A stretch of DNA of 64,000 nt from Pigmentiphaga litoralis. Lineage in GTDB: Bacteria; Pseudomonadota; Gammaproteobacteria; Burkholderiales; Burkholderiaceae_B. The stretch is taken from contig NZ_JACCBP010000001.1 in assembly GCF_013408655.1 (NCBI RefSeq), positions 2,976,001 to 3,040,000 on the forward strand, given 5' to 3'. How positions within the stretch are numbered: the stretch's first letter is position 1; each line of letters begins with the position of its first letter. Below are positions 25,715-33,893 of this stretch, piece after piece. The position numbers and the translations under genes were made by a program. The notes below the pieces were generated by a model. It searched no databases and had not been told where the DNA came from. It saw only the letters and a list, made by a program, of their open reading frames with translations.

Positions 25715-26470
25715 TCAATGGCCGCCGGCGTTTTGCCGGGGCCCGCTGAAACCTGGGATCGAGACGCGCTGCTCGAGCCATCGCATGCCGAACACCACGC
25801 ACAAGCTGATGCACAGATACAGGATGGTCGCGGCCGTGAAGGCTTCGAACACCTGGAAGCTGAATTCCTGCATGGACCGCGCGCGGCCCGTGATTTCAAG
25901 CAGTCCGATCGTCAGGGCGACCGACGAGTTCTTGATGATGTTCATGAACTCGGACGTCATGGGCGGCAGCACCACGCGATAGGCGATGGGCAGCAGCACA
26001 TAGCGGTAAGCCTGGAAGCCGCGCATGCCCAGCGCCGTCGCCGCCATGCGCTGACCACGCGGCAACGACTGGATGCCGGCGCGCACCTGCTCGGCCACCC
26101 GCGCGGACGTGAAGAAACCGAGACAGAGCACGGCGGGAATGAAGGAGCCCCAGGGCGGCGGCACCTGCTTCATGGCGTCGCCCATCGACTCCGGCAAGGC
26201 TTCGGGCAGCACGAAGTACCAGAGGAACAGCTGCACCAGCAGGGGAATGTTGCGGAACAGTTCGACATAGGCATTGCCCAGGCGAACGCCCCATTTGGAA
26301 TCGGTGGTGCGCAGCACGCCGATCAGCGACCCCAGCGTGAAGGCAATGATCCAGGCAAGCAAGGCCGTGGACAGGGTCCACCACAGCCCTGAGATCATGG
26401 TGTCGAGATAGGTGCCCTGGCCGTCCGGGGAAAGCTCCCAGAAGATCTTCCAGTTCCAGTTGTAGTTCAT
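25715..26470 (-). CDS. gltJ: glutamate/aspartate ABC transporter, permease GltJ
   Basis: 251-residue permease. The start MNYNWNWKIFWELSPDGQGTYLDT is typical of GltJ. The EAA loop is EQVRAGIQSLPRGQRMAATALGM, followed by LPIAYRVVLPPMTSEFMNIIKNSSVALTIG. It pairs with GltK to form the transmembrane pathway. It begins 130 bases after the gltI stop, with a hairpin in that gap that probably lowers permease expression relative to the binding protein. Confidence 0.94.
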   Translation of the reverse strand: MNYNWNWKIFWELSPDGQGTYLDTMISGLWWTLSTALLAWIIAFTLGSLIGVLRTTDSKWGVRLGNAYVELFRNIPLLVQLFLWYFVLPEALPESMGDAMKQVPPPWGSFIPAVLCLGFFTSARVAEQVRAGIQSLPRGQRMAATALGMRGFQAYRYVLLPIAYRVVLPPMTSEFMNIIKNSSVALTIGLLEITGRARSMQEFSFQVFEAFTAATILYLCISLCVVFGMRWLEQRVSIPGFSGPRQNAGGH

Positions 26471-26533
26471 GGCGTTTCCTGCGGGGTGGATTCGTCAATC
26501 GGGAGATGCCCGGGCGGTGCCCATAAACACAAA

Positions 26534-26550
26534 GGACCCGCGTTGGGTCC
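26534..26550 (-). terminator. Attenuating hairpin between gltI and gltJ
   Basis: GGACCC / GGGTCC with a 5-base loop, flanked by further A-T and CAC/GTG pairing (26528-26556). It lies in the 130-bp gltI-gltJ gap, where binding-protein genes often carry a partial terminator or mRNA-stabilising stem. Confidence 0.55.
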
Positions 26551-26600
26551 TCTGTGAGCCAGGCGTCGTCGGGTGGATCCGGAACGCGTTGGAAATGGCT

Positions 26601-27506
26601 TTACATGTAGTCTTTGCCGTCGCCCGAATCAGTCGGCTTGGCGATGACCTTCTTCAGCTGTTCGCTCATGGGAACGTTCAGGTTCAGGTTACGCGGCGCG
26701 ATGGGCTGGTTGAACCACTTCGTGTACATCTTGGCGAGTTCGCCCGATGCCATCAGGTCGGTCACGGCCTTGTCGACGACCTTCTTGAAGGCTTCGTCGC
26801 CCTTGGGTTCGATGATGCCGTACGGTTCGACGGTGTAGGGCTTGCTGCTGATCATGTAGGTCTTGGGCGCCTTGGAGCCGGCGACCAGGCTGTACAGCAG
26901 GATGTCATCCATGAAGAAGGCGGCAGCGCGGCCGCTTTCGACCATCAGGAACGCTTCGGCATGGTCCTTGGCGGGAATGATGTTCATGCCCAGGTTTTCC
27001 TTGCCGTTCGTTTCCGTCAGCCACTTCAGGTTGCTTGTGCCGGCAGTCGATACGACCGTCTTGCCCTTGAAGTCGGGCAGGTCATTGAGCTTGGCGGTGG
27101 TCTTGGCGACAAAGCGGGTGGCCGTCACGAACGTGGTCGGCGCGAACGACACTTGCTGCTGGCGTTCGGTGTTGTTGGTGGTGGAACCGCACTCCAGGTC
27201 CACGGTGCCGTTGGCGATCAGCGGCAGGCGCGTGGCGGACGTGACGGGTTGCAGCTTGACGTTGATCTTTTGCAGCTTCAGTTCGGTTTTGACGGCTTCG
27301 GCAATCTTGTTGCAGATGTCCATCGAATAGCCGATCGGCTTTTGCTGGTCGTCGAGATACGAGAACGGAATTGACGAATCGCGGTGGCCAAGTGTGATGG
27401 TTCCCGTGTCCTTGATTTTCTTTAGGCGGCCAGTCAGTTCCTGCGCGTGGACGGAGCCCGCGGCAAGGGTCAGCGCGACGGAAAACAGCACGATGGACTT
27501 CTTCAT
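26601..27506 (-). CDS. gltI: glutamate/aspartate ABC transporter, periplasmic binding protein
   Basis: 301 residues from the ATG at 27506, with AGGAAG upstream; the longer frame to 27548 lacks a signal sequence. The Sec signal ends SVHAQE. The body has DTGTITLGHRDSSIPFSYLD, PIGYSMDICNKIAEAVK, GSTTNNTERQQQVSFAPT and the C-terminal MYTKWFNQPIAPRNLNLNVPMS, matching the glutamate/aspartate (family 3) binding proteins. It captures ligand in the periplasm for GltJKL. The aspA gene lies just upstream on the same strand. Confidence 0.94.
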   Translation of the reverse strand: MKKSIVLFSVALTLAAGSVHAQELTGRLKKIKDTGTITLGHRDSSIPFSYLDDQQKPIGYSMDICNKIAEAVKTELKLQKINVKLQPVTSATRLPLIANGTVDLECGSTTNNTERQQQVSFAPTTFVTATRFVAKTTAKLNDLPDFKGKTVVSTAGTSNLKWLTETNGKENLGMNIIPAKDHAEAFLMVESGRAAAFFMDDILLYSLVAGSKAPKTYMISSKPYTVEPYGIIEPKGDEAFKKVVDKAVTDLMASGELAKMYTKWFNQPIAPRNLNLNVPMSEQLKKVIAKPTDSGDGKDYM

Positions 27507-27661
27507 GAAATCGCCTTCCTGTAGATGAGGTTCGGACGAGTGTAGCAAACAACGAACGAAAAACAGCCACGGAATTGTTGCGACTTCAGTTGCTGTTTTC
27601 TTGCGAAATTCGTTGCGTTGCGAACCTTCGTCCGACCTCGATTCGCGCCCGGAAAATCAGG

Positions 27662-29170
27662 TCAGTGCGCGACTTCTTCAGGCGGTGGTGGCGGCACTTC
27701 CGACGAGTCGTTGATCGGTGCGGCAGGCACCACATCGGGGACGACCGGACGCACATACCGATAGGGTTTGGTGAGGACTTCCGGACGCAGCAATTGCGCC
27801 AGCGTGGCCTCGTCCATCAAGCCCAGTTCGAGTACCAGTTCCGACACCGAACGCCCGGAACGTATGGCTTCGCGGGCCACGCGGGTGGCCGCTTCGTAGC
27901 CGATCACGGGGTTGAAGGCAGTGGCCAGACCGGCCGAACGCTTGACGGCTTCAAGCAGCTTTTCGCGGTTGGCGGTAATGCCCGACACGCAGTTGCGCGC
28001 CAAGGTGGTGCAACCCGCTTCCAGGTGCGAGATGCTCTTGACCAGGCTCCACGCAATGATGGGTTCGAAGGCGTTCAGCTGCAGCTGGCCGGCTTCGGAC
28101 GCCATCGTGACCGTCATGTCGTTGCCGATCACTTCAAACGCGATCTGGTTCACGACTTCCGGGATGATCGGATTGACCTTGCCCGGCATGATGGAGCTGC
28201 CCGCCGCACGTTCGGGCAGGTTGATTTCGTTCAAGCCCGATTGCGGACCCGACGACAGCAGGCGCAGGTCGTTGCAGGTCTTGGACAGCTTGCACGCGAT
28301 GCGCTTCAACACGCCCGACATCTGCACGAAGGCGCCGGTGTCTTGCGTAGCTTCGATCATGTTGGCGGCGCGTACCAGCGGCAGGCCGGTGATCTCGGCC
28401 AGGTACTTGACGGCCAGCGGGCTGTAGTCGGGATCCGTGTTGATGCCGGTACCGATGGCCGTGGCGCCCAGATTGACTTCGACCATCAATGCGCGCGCTT
28501 CGCTCAGGCGCAATTCGTCTTCGCCCAGCATGACCGCGTAGGTCAGGAATTCCTGGCCCAGGGTCATGGGCACGGCGTCCTGCAACTGCGTGCGGCCCAT
28601 TTTCAGCACGTCGTCGAATTCATGCGCCTTGGCTTCGAAGGCCTGGCGCAATTCGGCCATGGCGGCCAGCAGGCGCTCGATGGCAAAGCAGGTGGCGATA
28701 CGCAGCGCGGTCGGGTAGACGTCGTTGGTGCTTTGCGACGCGTTCACGTCCTGGATCGGGTGCAGGACTTCGTAGCGGCCCTTTTCCTGGCCAAGCAATT
28801 CCAGCGCGCGATTGGCGATGACTTCGTTGGCGTTCATGTTGGTGGACGTACCCGCGCCCCCTTGGATCACGTCAACGACGAACTGGTCCCCCAGCGCGCC
28901 ATTCATGATTTCTTCGCAGGCCTGCACGATCACGGCAGCGCGTTCCGGGGCGATCACGCCCAGGTCGCGGTTGGCCCGCGCGGCAGCTTGCTTGACGCAG
29001 GCCAGCGCGCGCAACAGATCGGGCTGCGCGCCGATCGGGGTACCGGTGATGGGGAAGTTTTCCGTGGCCCGGAGCGTGTGGATGCCCCAGTAGGATGCTG
29101 CGGGAATGTCGCGTTCACCCAGCAGATCGTGTTCGATCCGGAAGGCGTTTATCTGGCCTGCATTGCTCAT
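27662..29170 (-). CDS. aspA: aspartate ammonia-lyase
   Basis: Aspartate to fumarate + ammonia. 502 residues from the ATG at 29170 (the frame to 29221 is longer but adds an atypical leader). The start FRIEHDLLGERDIPAASYWG, VIQGGAGTSTNMNANEVIAN, DVNASQSTNDVYPTALR and the fumarase/aspartase signature GSSIMPGKVNPIIPEVV are all present. LGRTQ-type contact MGRTQLQDAVPMTLGQEF supports aspartase rather than fumarase C. Immediately downstream on the same strand is the aspartate/glutamate importer, so the cell can take up aspartate and deaminate it to fumarate for the TCA cycle. The gap to gltI is 155 bp. Confidence 0.93.
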   Translation of the reverse strand: MSNAGQINAFRIEHDLLGERDIPAASYWGIHTLRATENFPITGTPIGAQPDLLRALACVKQAAARANRDLGVIAPERAAVIVQACEEIMNGALGDQFVVDVIQGGAGTSTNMNANEVIANRALELLGQEKGRYEVLHPIQDVNASQSTNDVYPTALRIATCFAIERLLAAMAELRQAFEAKAHEFDDVLKMGRTQLQDAVPMTLGQEFLTYAVMLGEDELRLSEARALMVEVNLGATAIGTGINTDPDYSPLAVKYLAEITGLPLVRAANMIEATQDTGAFVQMSGVLKRIACKLSKTCNDLRLLSSGPQSGLNEINLPERAAGSSIMPGKVNPIIPEVVNQIAFEVIGNDMTVTMASEAGQLQLNAFEPIIAWSLVKSISHLEAGCTTLARNCVSGITANREKLLEAVKRSAGLATAFNPVIGYEAATRVAREAIRSGRSVSELVLELGLMDEATLAQLLRPEVLTKPYRYVRPVVPDVVPAAPINDSSEVPPPPPEEVAH

Positions 29171-29274
29171 TGCGGTTCCATCGTCTGCGGCCGGCGCACG
29201 GTGCGCCGGCAATGCAGACACTATAGGGACCGCCCCCGACGGCGCGCCAATGCTATTCCAACATGAGCCAATGC

Positions 29275-29298
29275 CGTTTGTGCATTGCAGGGCAAACG
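29275..29298. promoter_or_regulatory. Inverted repeat upstream of aspA
   Basis: CGTTTG (29275-29280) and CAAACG (29293-29298), 12-base spacer, about 105 bases upstream of the aspA start and just past the LysR stop. Candidate regulator site or hairpin; no further support. Confidence 0.3.
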
Positions 29299-29333
29299 CC
29301 GTGCGGACAGTGCTGCCGACTCATCCGAACGGG

Positions 29334-30260
29334 TCAGGCATCGCCCGTCTGTTGCGCGCTCAGGTAGGCCCACAGGGCGTTGACCACCGGCTTGCCACTG
29401 CCGCTAATTGGATGTTCGCGGTACAGGCGGATTTCCATGGTCTGGGTATAGGCTTCGCCCGCGCAGGCCAGCCGCTGCGCAGCCAGGTCGTTGCGCACCG
29501 CGCTGTCGGGCAGGAAAGCCACGCCATGGCCCGCCAGCACCATGACTTTCAGGGCTTCGGCCATGTCGGTTTCATACCGTTGTTCCAGCGCCGGCCGGGG
29601 TTTGGCTTCGGACAGGATCAGTTCGGCGATCCGCCCCAGGTAGGCATTGGGCGTGTAGCCCAGGTAGGGCGTGGGCCGGTCGGTCTTGCCGTCCAGCGCG
29701 TATTCGGGCCGGCCGTCGGGCAGGCGGCGCGCATAGGGATAGACGGTTTCGGTGCCCAGCACCAGCATGTCGTAATGACGGGGGTCCAGCTGCACGGGCA
29801 GGCGCGGGTTCCAGTACACCATGGCCAGATCGCTGCCGCCCTGCACCAGGCTCATGGCGGCGTCGTGCACATTCAGCGCCTGCAGGCGCGTGCTGAAGGC
29901 CGGGGCCGCGCCGCCGGCCTGGATGCGGCTCAGCCAGCTCGGGAAGAACGTGAGCGACAGCGTATGTGGCACCGCAAAATCAACGATCTCGCGCGACGCC
30001 GGACGCATGCCGCGCAGCATGGCGCGCGTTTCGTCCAGCCGGGCCAGCATGTCGATGGCTTCGGCCCGAAAGGTTTCCCCGGCGGGCGTGAGCCGGGTCG
30101 GGTAGACGGCGCGGTCGACCAGGTCGGTGCCGACCCAGGCTTCCAGCGCCTGGATGCGCCGCGAAAACGCCGGCTGCGTGATGTGGCGCAGTTCGGCTGC
30201 GCGCGAAAAGGACCGCGTGTCGGCGAGCGCGACAAAGTCTTCCAGCCACTTGGCTTCCAT
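29334..30260 (-). CDS. LysR-type regulator (HypT-like)
   Basis: 308 residues. The start MEAKWLEDFVALADTRSFSRAAELRHITQPAFSRRIQALEAWVG is the HTH; the KWLEDF... QPAFSRRI pattern resembles the YjiE/HypT subgroup of LysR regulators, which respond to hypochlorite in E. coli. The C-terminal domain (PYLGYTPNAYLGRIAELILSE, VLAGHGVAFLPDSAVRNDL) also lines up with that group. It is co-directional with aspA, 163 bp upstream of it, so an alternative role is control of aspartate metabolism. Effector and targets unknown. Confidence 0.85.
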   Translation of the reverse strand: MEAKWLEDFVALADTRSFSRAAELRHITQPAFSRRIQALEAWVGTDLVDRAVYPTRLTPAGETFRAEAIDMLARLDETRAMLRGMRPASREIVDFAVPHTLSLTFFPSWLSRIQAGGAAPAFSTRLQALNVHDAAMSLVQGGSDLAMVYWNPRLPVQLDPRHYDMLVLGTETVYPYARRLPDGRPEYALDGKTDRPTPYLGYTPNAYLGRIAELILSEAKPRPALEQRYETDMAEALKVMVLAGHGVAFLPDSAVRNDLAAQRLACAGEAYTQTMEIRLYREHPISGSGKPVVNALWAYLSAQQTGDA

Positions 30261-30364
30261 GCTGTTCCCTGGCGAGTTGGCGAATTGTAGGCGATAGCCG
30301 GGGGCCGCCGCGAGCGGTCAGCCACTACACTGAAGGCCTCTTCACGCCCCCGAGGCTCGCTATC

Positions 30365-30823
30365 GTGACCGACTCGACCACCGCTCCCGCCCTTCCTTCC
30401 GCCGACCGCCTGCCCGATGCCCAGCCCGTCTTGCGGATGGTGCCGATGCGTTCCGACGCCAACTTCCATGGCGATGTGTTTGGCGGCTGGATCATGGCGC
30501 AGGTGGACATTGCCGGATCGCTGCCCGCCGTCAGCCGCGCCAATGGCCGCGTGGCCACGGTGGCGGTCACGTCCTTCGTGTTCAAGCAGCCCGTGTTCGT
30601 GGGCGACCTGGTCAGCTTCTACGCCAAGGTCATCGCTACCGGCCGCACGTCGGTGACCGTGGCGGTCGAAGTCTATGCCGAACGGATCCGGCTCGATTCC
30701 GAGGTCGTGAAGGTGACCGAAGCCACGCTGGTCTATGTGGCCACGGACGAGTCGCGCCAGCCCCGTCCCTTACCAGACGTTACGGCACCTAGGGTCCCCC
30801 CGCTGGACACCCTGGGGGAATAG
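30365..30823 (+). CDS. acyl-CoA thioesterase (YciA-like)
   Basis: 152-residue hot-dog thioesterase hydrolysing acyl-CoAs. The start is a GTG at 30365 with GAGG 9 bases upstream. The family motif is DANFHGDVFGGWIMAQVDIAG (Asn-x-His/Gly followed by the catalytic Asp), then FVFKQPVFVGDLVSFYAKV and VKVTEATLVYVATDE. It is divergent from the LysR gene and followed by coxG-like after 121 bases. Confidence 0.88.
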   Translation: MTDSTTAPALPSADRLPDAQPVLRMVPMRSDANFHGDVFGGWIMAQVDIAGSLPAVSRANGRVATVAVTSFVFKQPVFVGDLVSFYAKVIATGRTSVTVAVEVYAERIRLDSEVVKVTEATLVYVATDESRQPRPLPDVTAPRVPPLDTLGE

Positions 30824-30944
30824 TGGCAAATTGCCCCTAAGGAAAATAGGTTTTTCCGGAGCCCGCCGGCACAGGTGGGCCATGACAACGACATCCCATC
30901 GCGGCCGGTGGTGATCTGCTTCCGGCCCAAGAAGGAGACACATC

Positions 30945-31541
30945 ATGGAACTGGCCAACTCACGTTTCGTTCCGGCGTCGCAGCAGCGCACCTGGAACAA
31001 ACTCATCGCTCCTGAAACCCTCAAGGTCTGCATTACCGGTTGCGAAACGCTGGAACGCGTTTCCGACAACGAGTACCTGGTCGGCCTGCGCGCCGACGTC
31101 GGACCCGTGCACGCCCGCTTCAAGGGCCGCCTGAAACTGACCGACATGAAGCCGCCCCACTCCTACCACCTGCAGTTCGAAGGCGAAGGCGGGCCGGCGG
31201 GGTATGCCAAGGGGGATGCCGACGTGGTGCTCGAGCCCGAAGGCGAAGGCACCCGGTTTGCGTACAAGGCCCATGCGGATCTGGGCGGGAGGCTGGCCCA
31301 GCTGCGGCCCGACCAGGCGGAAAAGATCGCCCGCAAGATGACGGACAATTTCTTTTCGCTGTTCTCGGTCTGCGCCGACAAGACGTTCGAACGCAACGAG
31401 CAGGCCAAGGTGATGAAGGTGCCGGTGGAACCCGATCCGGTGGTCGCGGCGCATCGCAGCGAGATCCTGTCGAAGGTGTCGTGGCTGGTGGTGCCGGGTG
31501 TGATTATGGCGATCATCGCGTATCACACGTTCATGCATTGA
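30945..31541 (+). CDS. CoxG-family SRPBCC protein with C-terminal membrane anchor
   Basis: 198 residues. The body is a CO dehydrogenase subunit G (CoxG) type START/SRPBCC fold: AWNKLIAPETLKVCITGCETLERV-like start, EYLVGLRADVGPVHARFKGRLKL, GYAKGDADVVLEPEGEGTRFAY and KMTDNFFSLF. The last ~20 residues are hydrophobic (LVVPGVIMAIIAYHTFMH), a probable membrane anchor. In CO oxidisers CoxG recruits the dehydrogenase to the membrane, but no coxMSL genes are here; many such proteins have unrelated lipid or quinone roles. A GGAG-like AAGGAG precedes the ATG. Confidence 0.82.
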   Translation: MELANSRFVPASQQRTWNKLIAPETLKVCITGCETLERVSDNEYLVGLRADVGPVHARFKGRLKLTDMKPPHSYHLQFEGEGGPAGYAKGDADVVLEPEGEGTRFAYKAHADLGGRLAQLRPDQAEKIARKMTDNFFSLFSVCADKTFERNEQAKVMKVPVEPDPVVAAHRSEILSKVSWLVVPGVIMAIIAYHTFMH

Positions 31542-31561
31542 ACGGCCGGAAGTTCAGAACC

Positions 31562-31586
31562 CGCCCGCTCACATGCGGGCGTTTTT
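31562..31586 (+). terminator. Terminator of the CoxG-like gene, overlapping the MFS gene end
   Basis: CGCCCGC (31562-31568) and GCGGGCG (31575-31581) with a 6-base loop, followed by TTTTT. The loop and 3' arm are also the last codons and stop of the convergent MFS gene (stop TGA at 31571-31569). Confidence 0.8.
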
Positions 31587-33020
31587 CATCCTGATCTGGC
31601 TGGACAGCGCCACGGTCGCGATGCAGAACAGCACGGCGATGACCATGCCGATCTTGACGCCGGTCAGCACCGACGTGCGCGCGATGATGATGCCGACGGC
31701 CGCGGTGCCGATCGCGCTACCCAGCGTGCGGGTGGTCTGGATCAGGGCCGAGGCCACCCCCACGTCGCGGCGGTCGGCAATCATCTGCATGAACAGGGTC
31801 AGGTTGGGCACGATAAAGCCCAGTCCCAGGCCGCTGATCGAAAAGGCAACGACGGCAAACCAGGTTGCGCTGCCGCGTTCCAGCGTCATGATGCCGAAGC
31901 AGCCGACCGCCAGCACAATGGCGCCCAGCATCATCAGGCGCTGCGGCTGTGATTGACGCGGGAACAGGCGGCCGTTGATCACGCTGCCGATCGGAATGCA
32001 CGCCACCAACGGCGCCAGAATGCCGCCCGCCTGCGATGGCGTCATGCCGACTTCCACTTGCAGAAGCAAGGGCCCGTAGTACATCAACGTGAACATGACC
32101 GAACCCATCATCAGGCCGACCAGATTCAGCAGCCGCGACTCGCGGGTCTTGAGCACCTGCAACGGCAACATGGGCGATGTGACGCGGCCTTCATACGGAA
32201 TCAGCACGGCGATGGCGACGGCGCCGACCAGGGCCAGCACACCGGCCAGCAGGGGCCGCGACACTTCGCCAAAGCCCAGTTCCAGGGCGGCCATGGGCGC
32301 GCCCACGGCCACGGCAAGCAAGGCGCCGCCTAGCCAATCGATACGTGGGCGGGACGTGTGCACGGGCGTCAGCCGCGGGAAATAGACCCACAGCAGGGCG
32401 AAGGCCACGATGGCCATCAACGGGGTGACAAAGAAGGCCGCGCGCCAATTGATGGCTTCGGTCACGGCGCCGCCGATCAGCGGGCCGACGCCACTGGCGA
32501 CGGCAAAGGCCGTTGAAATCAACGCCTGCCATTTCACGCGCCGCAGCGCATCGGGGAACAGGTCGGCCGGCGCGGCAAAGGCCGTGGCGATCATCATGCC
32601 GCCACCTATCCCCTGCAACGATCGCGCGCCGATCAGCTGCGGCATGGACTGCGAAATGCCGCAAAGGATGGAGCCCAAGGCGACGACGCCGATCGATACA
32701 AGAATAAACGTCTTGCGTCCATACAAGTCGCCCAGACGCCCGAAGATCGGGATCATGATGACCGAGGACAGCAGGTAGCCCGTGCCCACCCACGCATACA
32801 AGGCAATGCCGCCGAGTTCGGTGGCGACCTTGGGCAGCACCGTGCCGACGATGGTCGCATCGAGCGCGACCAGCACCACGACTGCGCACACGCCCAGGAC
32901 GGCCAGCAGCAGTTCACGGGGGTTTTCGATCGGGGCGGCGTGGGATGGCGGTGCAGTGTTGGCAGCGCGGCCATCGGGGCCGGCGGGTGTGCCAGCCGGT
33001 GTGGGTCGTATGTCGGGCAT
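31569..33020 (-). CDS. MFS drug exporter, DHA2-type
   Basis: 483 residues from the ATG at 33020 (a frame extends to 33071 without a good start). Fourteen-helix-type sequence: ALDATIVGTVLPKVATELGG and YLLSSVIMIPIFGRLGDLYGRKTF (motif A GRLGDLYGRK), then LQGIGGGMMIATAFAAPADLF (motif C region). An acidic/amphipathic C-terminus ends the protein. These match EmrB/QacA-type proton-driven drug exporters. Substrate cannot be inferred. It is convergent with the CoxG-like gene and lies next to the beta-oxidation operon with which it shares no obvious link. Confidence 0.85.
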   Translation of the reverse strand: MPDIRPTPAGTPAGPDGRAANTAPPSHAAPIENPRELLLAVLGVCAVVVLVALDATIVGTVLPKVATELGGIALYAWVGTGYLLSSVIMIPIFGRLGDLYGRKTFILVSIGVVALGSILCGISQSMPQLIGARSLQGIGGGMMIATAFAAPADLFPDALRRVKWQALISTAFAVASGVGPLIGGAVTEAINWRAAFFVTPLMAIVAFALLWVYFPRLTPVHTSRPRIDWLGGALLAVAVGAPMAALELGFGEVSRPLLAGVLALVGAVAIAVLIPYEGRVTSPMLPLQVLKTRESRLLNLVGLMMGSVMFTLMYYGPLLLQVEVGMTPSQAGGILAPLVACIPIGSVINGRLFPRQSQPQRLMMLGAIVLAVGCFGIMTLERGSATWFAVVAFSISGLGLGFIVPNLTLFMQMIADRRDVGVASALIQTTRTLGSAIGTAAVGIIIARTSVLTGVKIGMVIAVLFCIATVALSSQIRMKNARM

Positions 33021-33094
33021 GGAGGCTAGAGGATACTCCCGGCCGGAAGACTTCCCAAGCCGCCCTAACAAATCCTAGCGTTTATGACAGGTCG

Positions 33095-33883
33095 TCAACC
33101 GCCACGCGGCCGGGTCAGAAACGCCTTGAACGCCGCCCGGGCTTCATCGCTGTGCAGCAGGTCGGCGAACACGGTGGCCTCGTCCTGGATCTGCCGCGCC
33201 ACGCCGACGGCATCGCCCTGCTTCATCAGGCGTTTGGTTTCCTGCACCGCGGTTGGCGGCAGCAAGGCGAACCTGGCGGCCTGCGCGCAGGCAAAGCCGA
33301 ACACGTCATCGGGTGGCAGCAGCCGGGTGGCCAGGCCCATCGCCAACGCGTCCGCCGCACGGATCGGTTCGGACAGCAGCAAGGCTTCTGCAGCACGCGC
33401 ATGCCCGATACGGGCCGGCACCAGACGGCTTGCCGCGAATTCCGGACATAGCCCAAGCTTGACGAAAGGCATCACCAACATCGCATCATCGGCCAGATAC
33501 ACCAGGTCGCAATGCAGCAGCATCGTCGTGCCGATGCCCACGGCCATGCCGTTGACAGACGCAACGACCGGCTTGCGGGCGGTGGACAGCGCCTGCATGA
33601 AATCGAACACTGGCGCATCAGGCCCGGGCGGATTCGCCAGGAAATCTTCCAGGTCGTTGCCCGCCGTGAAGGCCTGGCGATCCCCATGCAGCAGCAGGGC
33701 CGCGATGGTGTCGTCGGACTCCGCGTCCATCACGGCCTGCGCCAGACGAGCGTACATGCCCCCGGTCAACGCGTTCTTTTTGCCGGGCCGCGCAAAGCCG
33801 ATCCGCGCGACGCCGTCCACCTTGTCTACCGTGACATCCACCGCCGTCTCCTGTTGGCCGAGCCGGCCCGACACCTGCCCCAT
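33095..33883 (-). CDS. enoyl-CoA hydratase/isomerase family protein
   Basis: 262-residue crotonase-fold enzyme. RPGKKNALTGGMYARLAQAV, HGDRQAFTAGNDLEDFL (oxyanion-hole region), ASVNGMAVGIGTTMLLHCDLVYLADDA and FVKLGLCPEFAASRLVPARIG are the standard segments. The catalytic Glu expected around the G-x-C-P-E motif is the Glu of LCPEFAA; a second one in the first site is replaced by Ala/Gly, as in isomerase-type members, so hydratase versus isomerase activity is open. It begins 10 bases after the thiolase stop, and is the last gene of the beta-oxidation operon. Confidence 0.88.
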   Translation of the reverse strand: MGQVSGRLGQQETAVDVTVDKVDGVARIGFARPGKKNALTGGMYARLAQAVMDAESDDTIAALLLHGDRQAFTAGNDLEDFLANPPGPDAPVFDFMQALSTARKPVVASVNGMAVGIGTTMLLHCDLVYLADDAMLVMPFVKLGLCPEFAASRLVPARIGHARAAEALLLSEPIRAADALAMGLATRLLPPDDVFGFACAQAARFALLPPTAVQETKRLMKQGDAVGVARQIQDEATVFADLLHSDEARAAFKAFLTRPRGG

Positions 33884-33893
33884 GACCTCGCGT

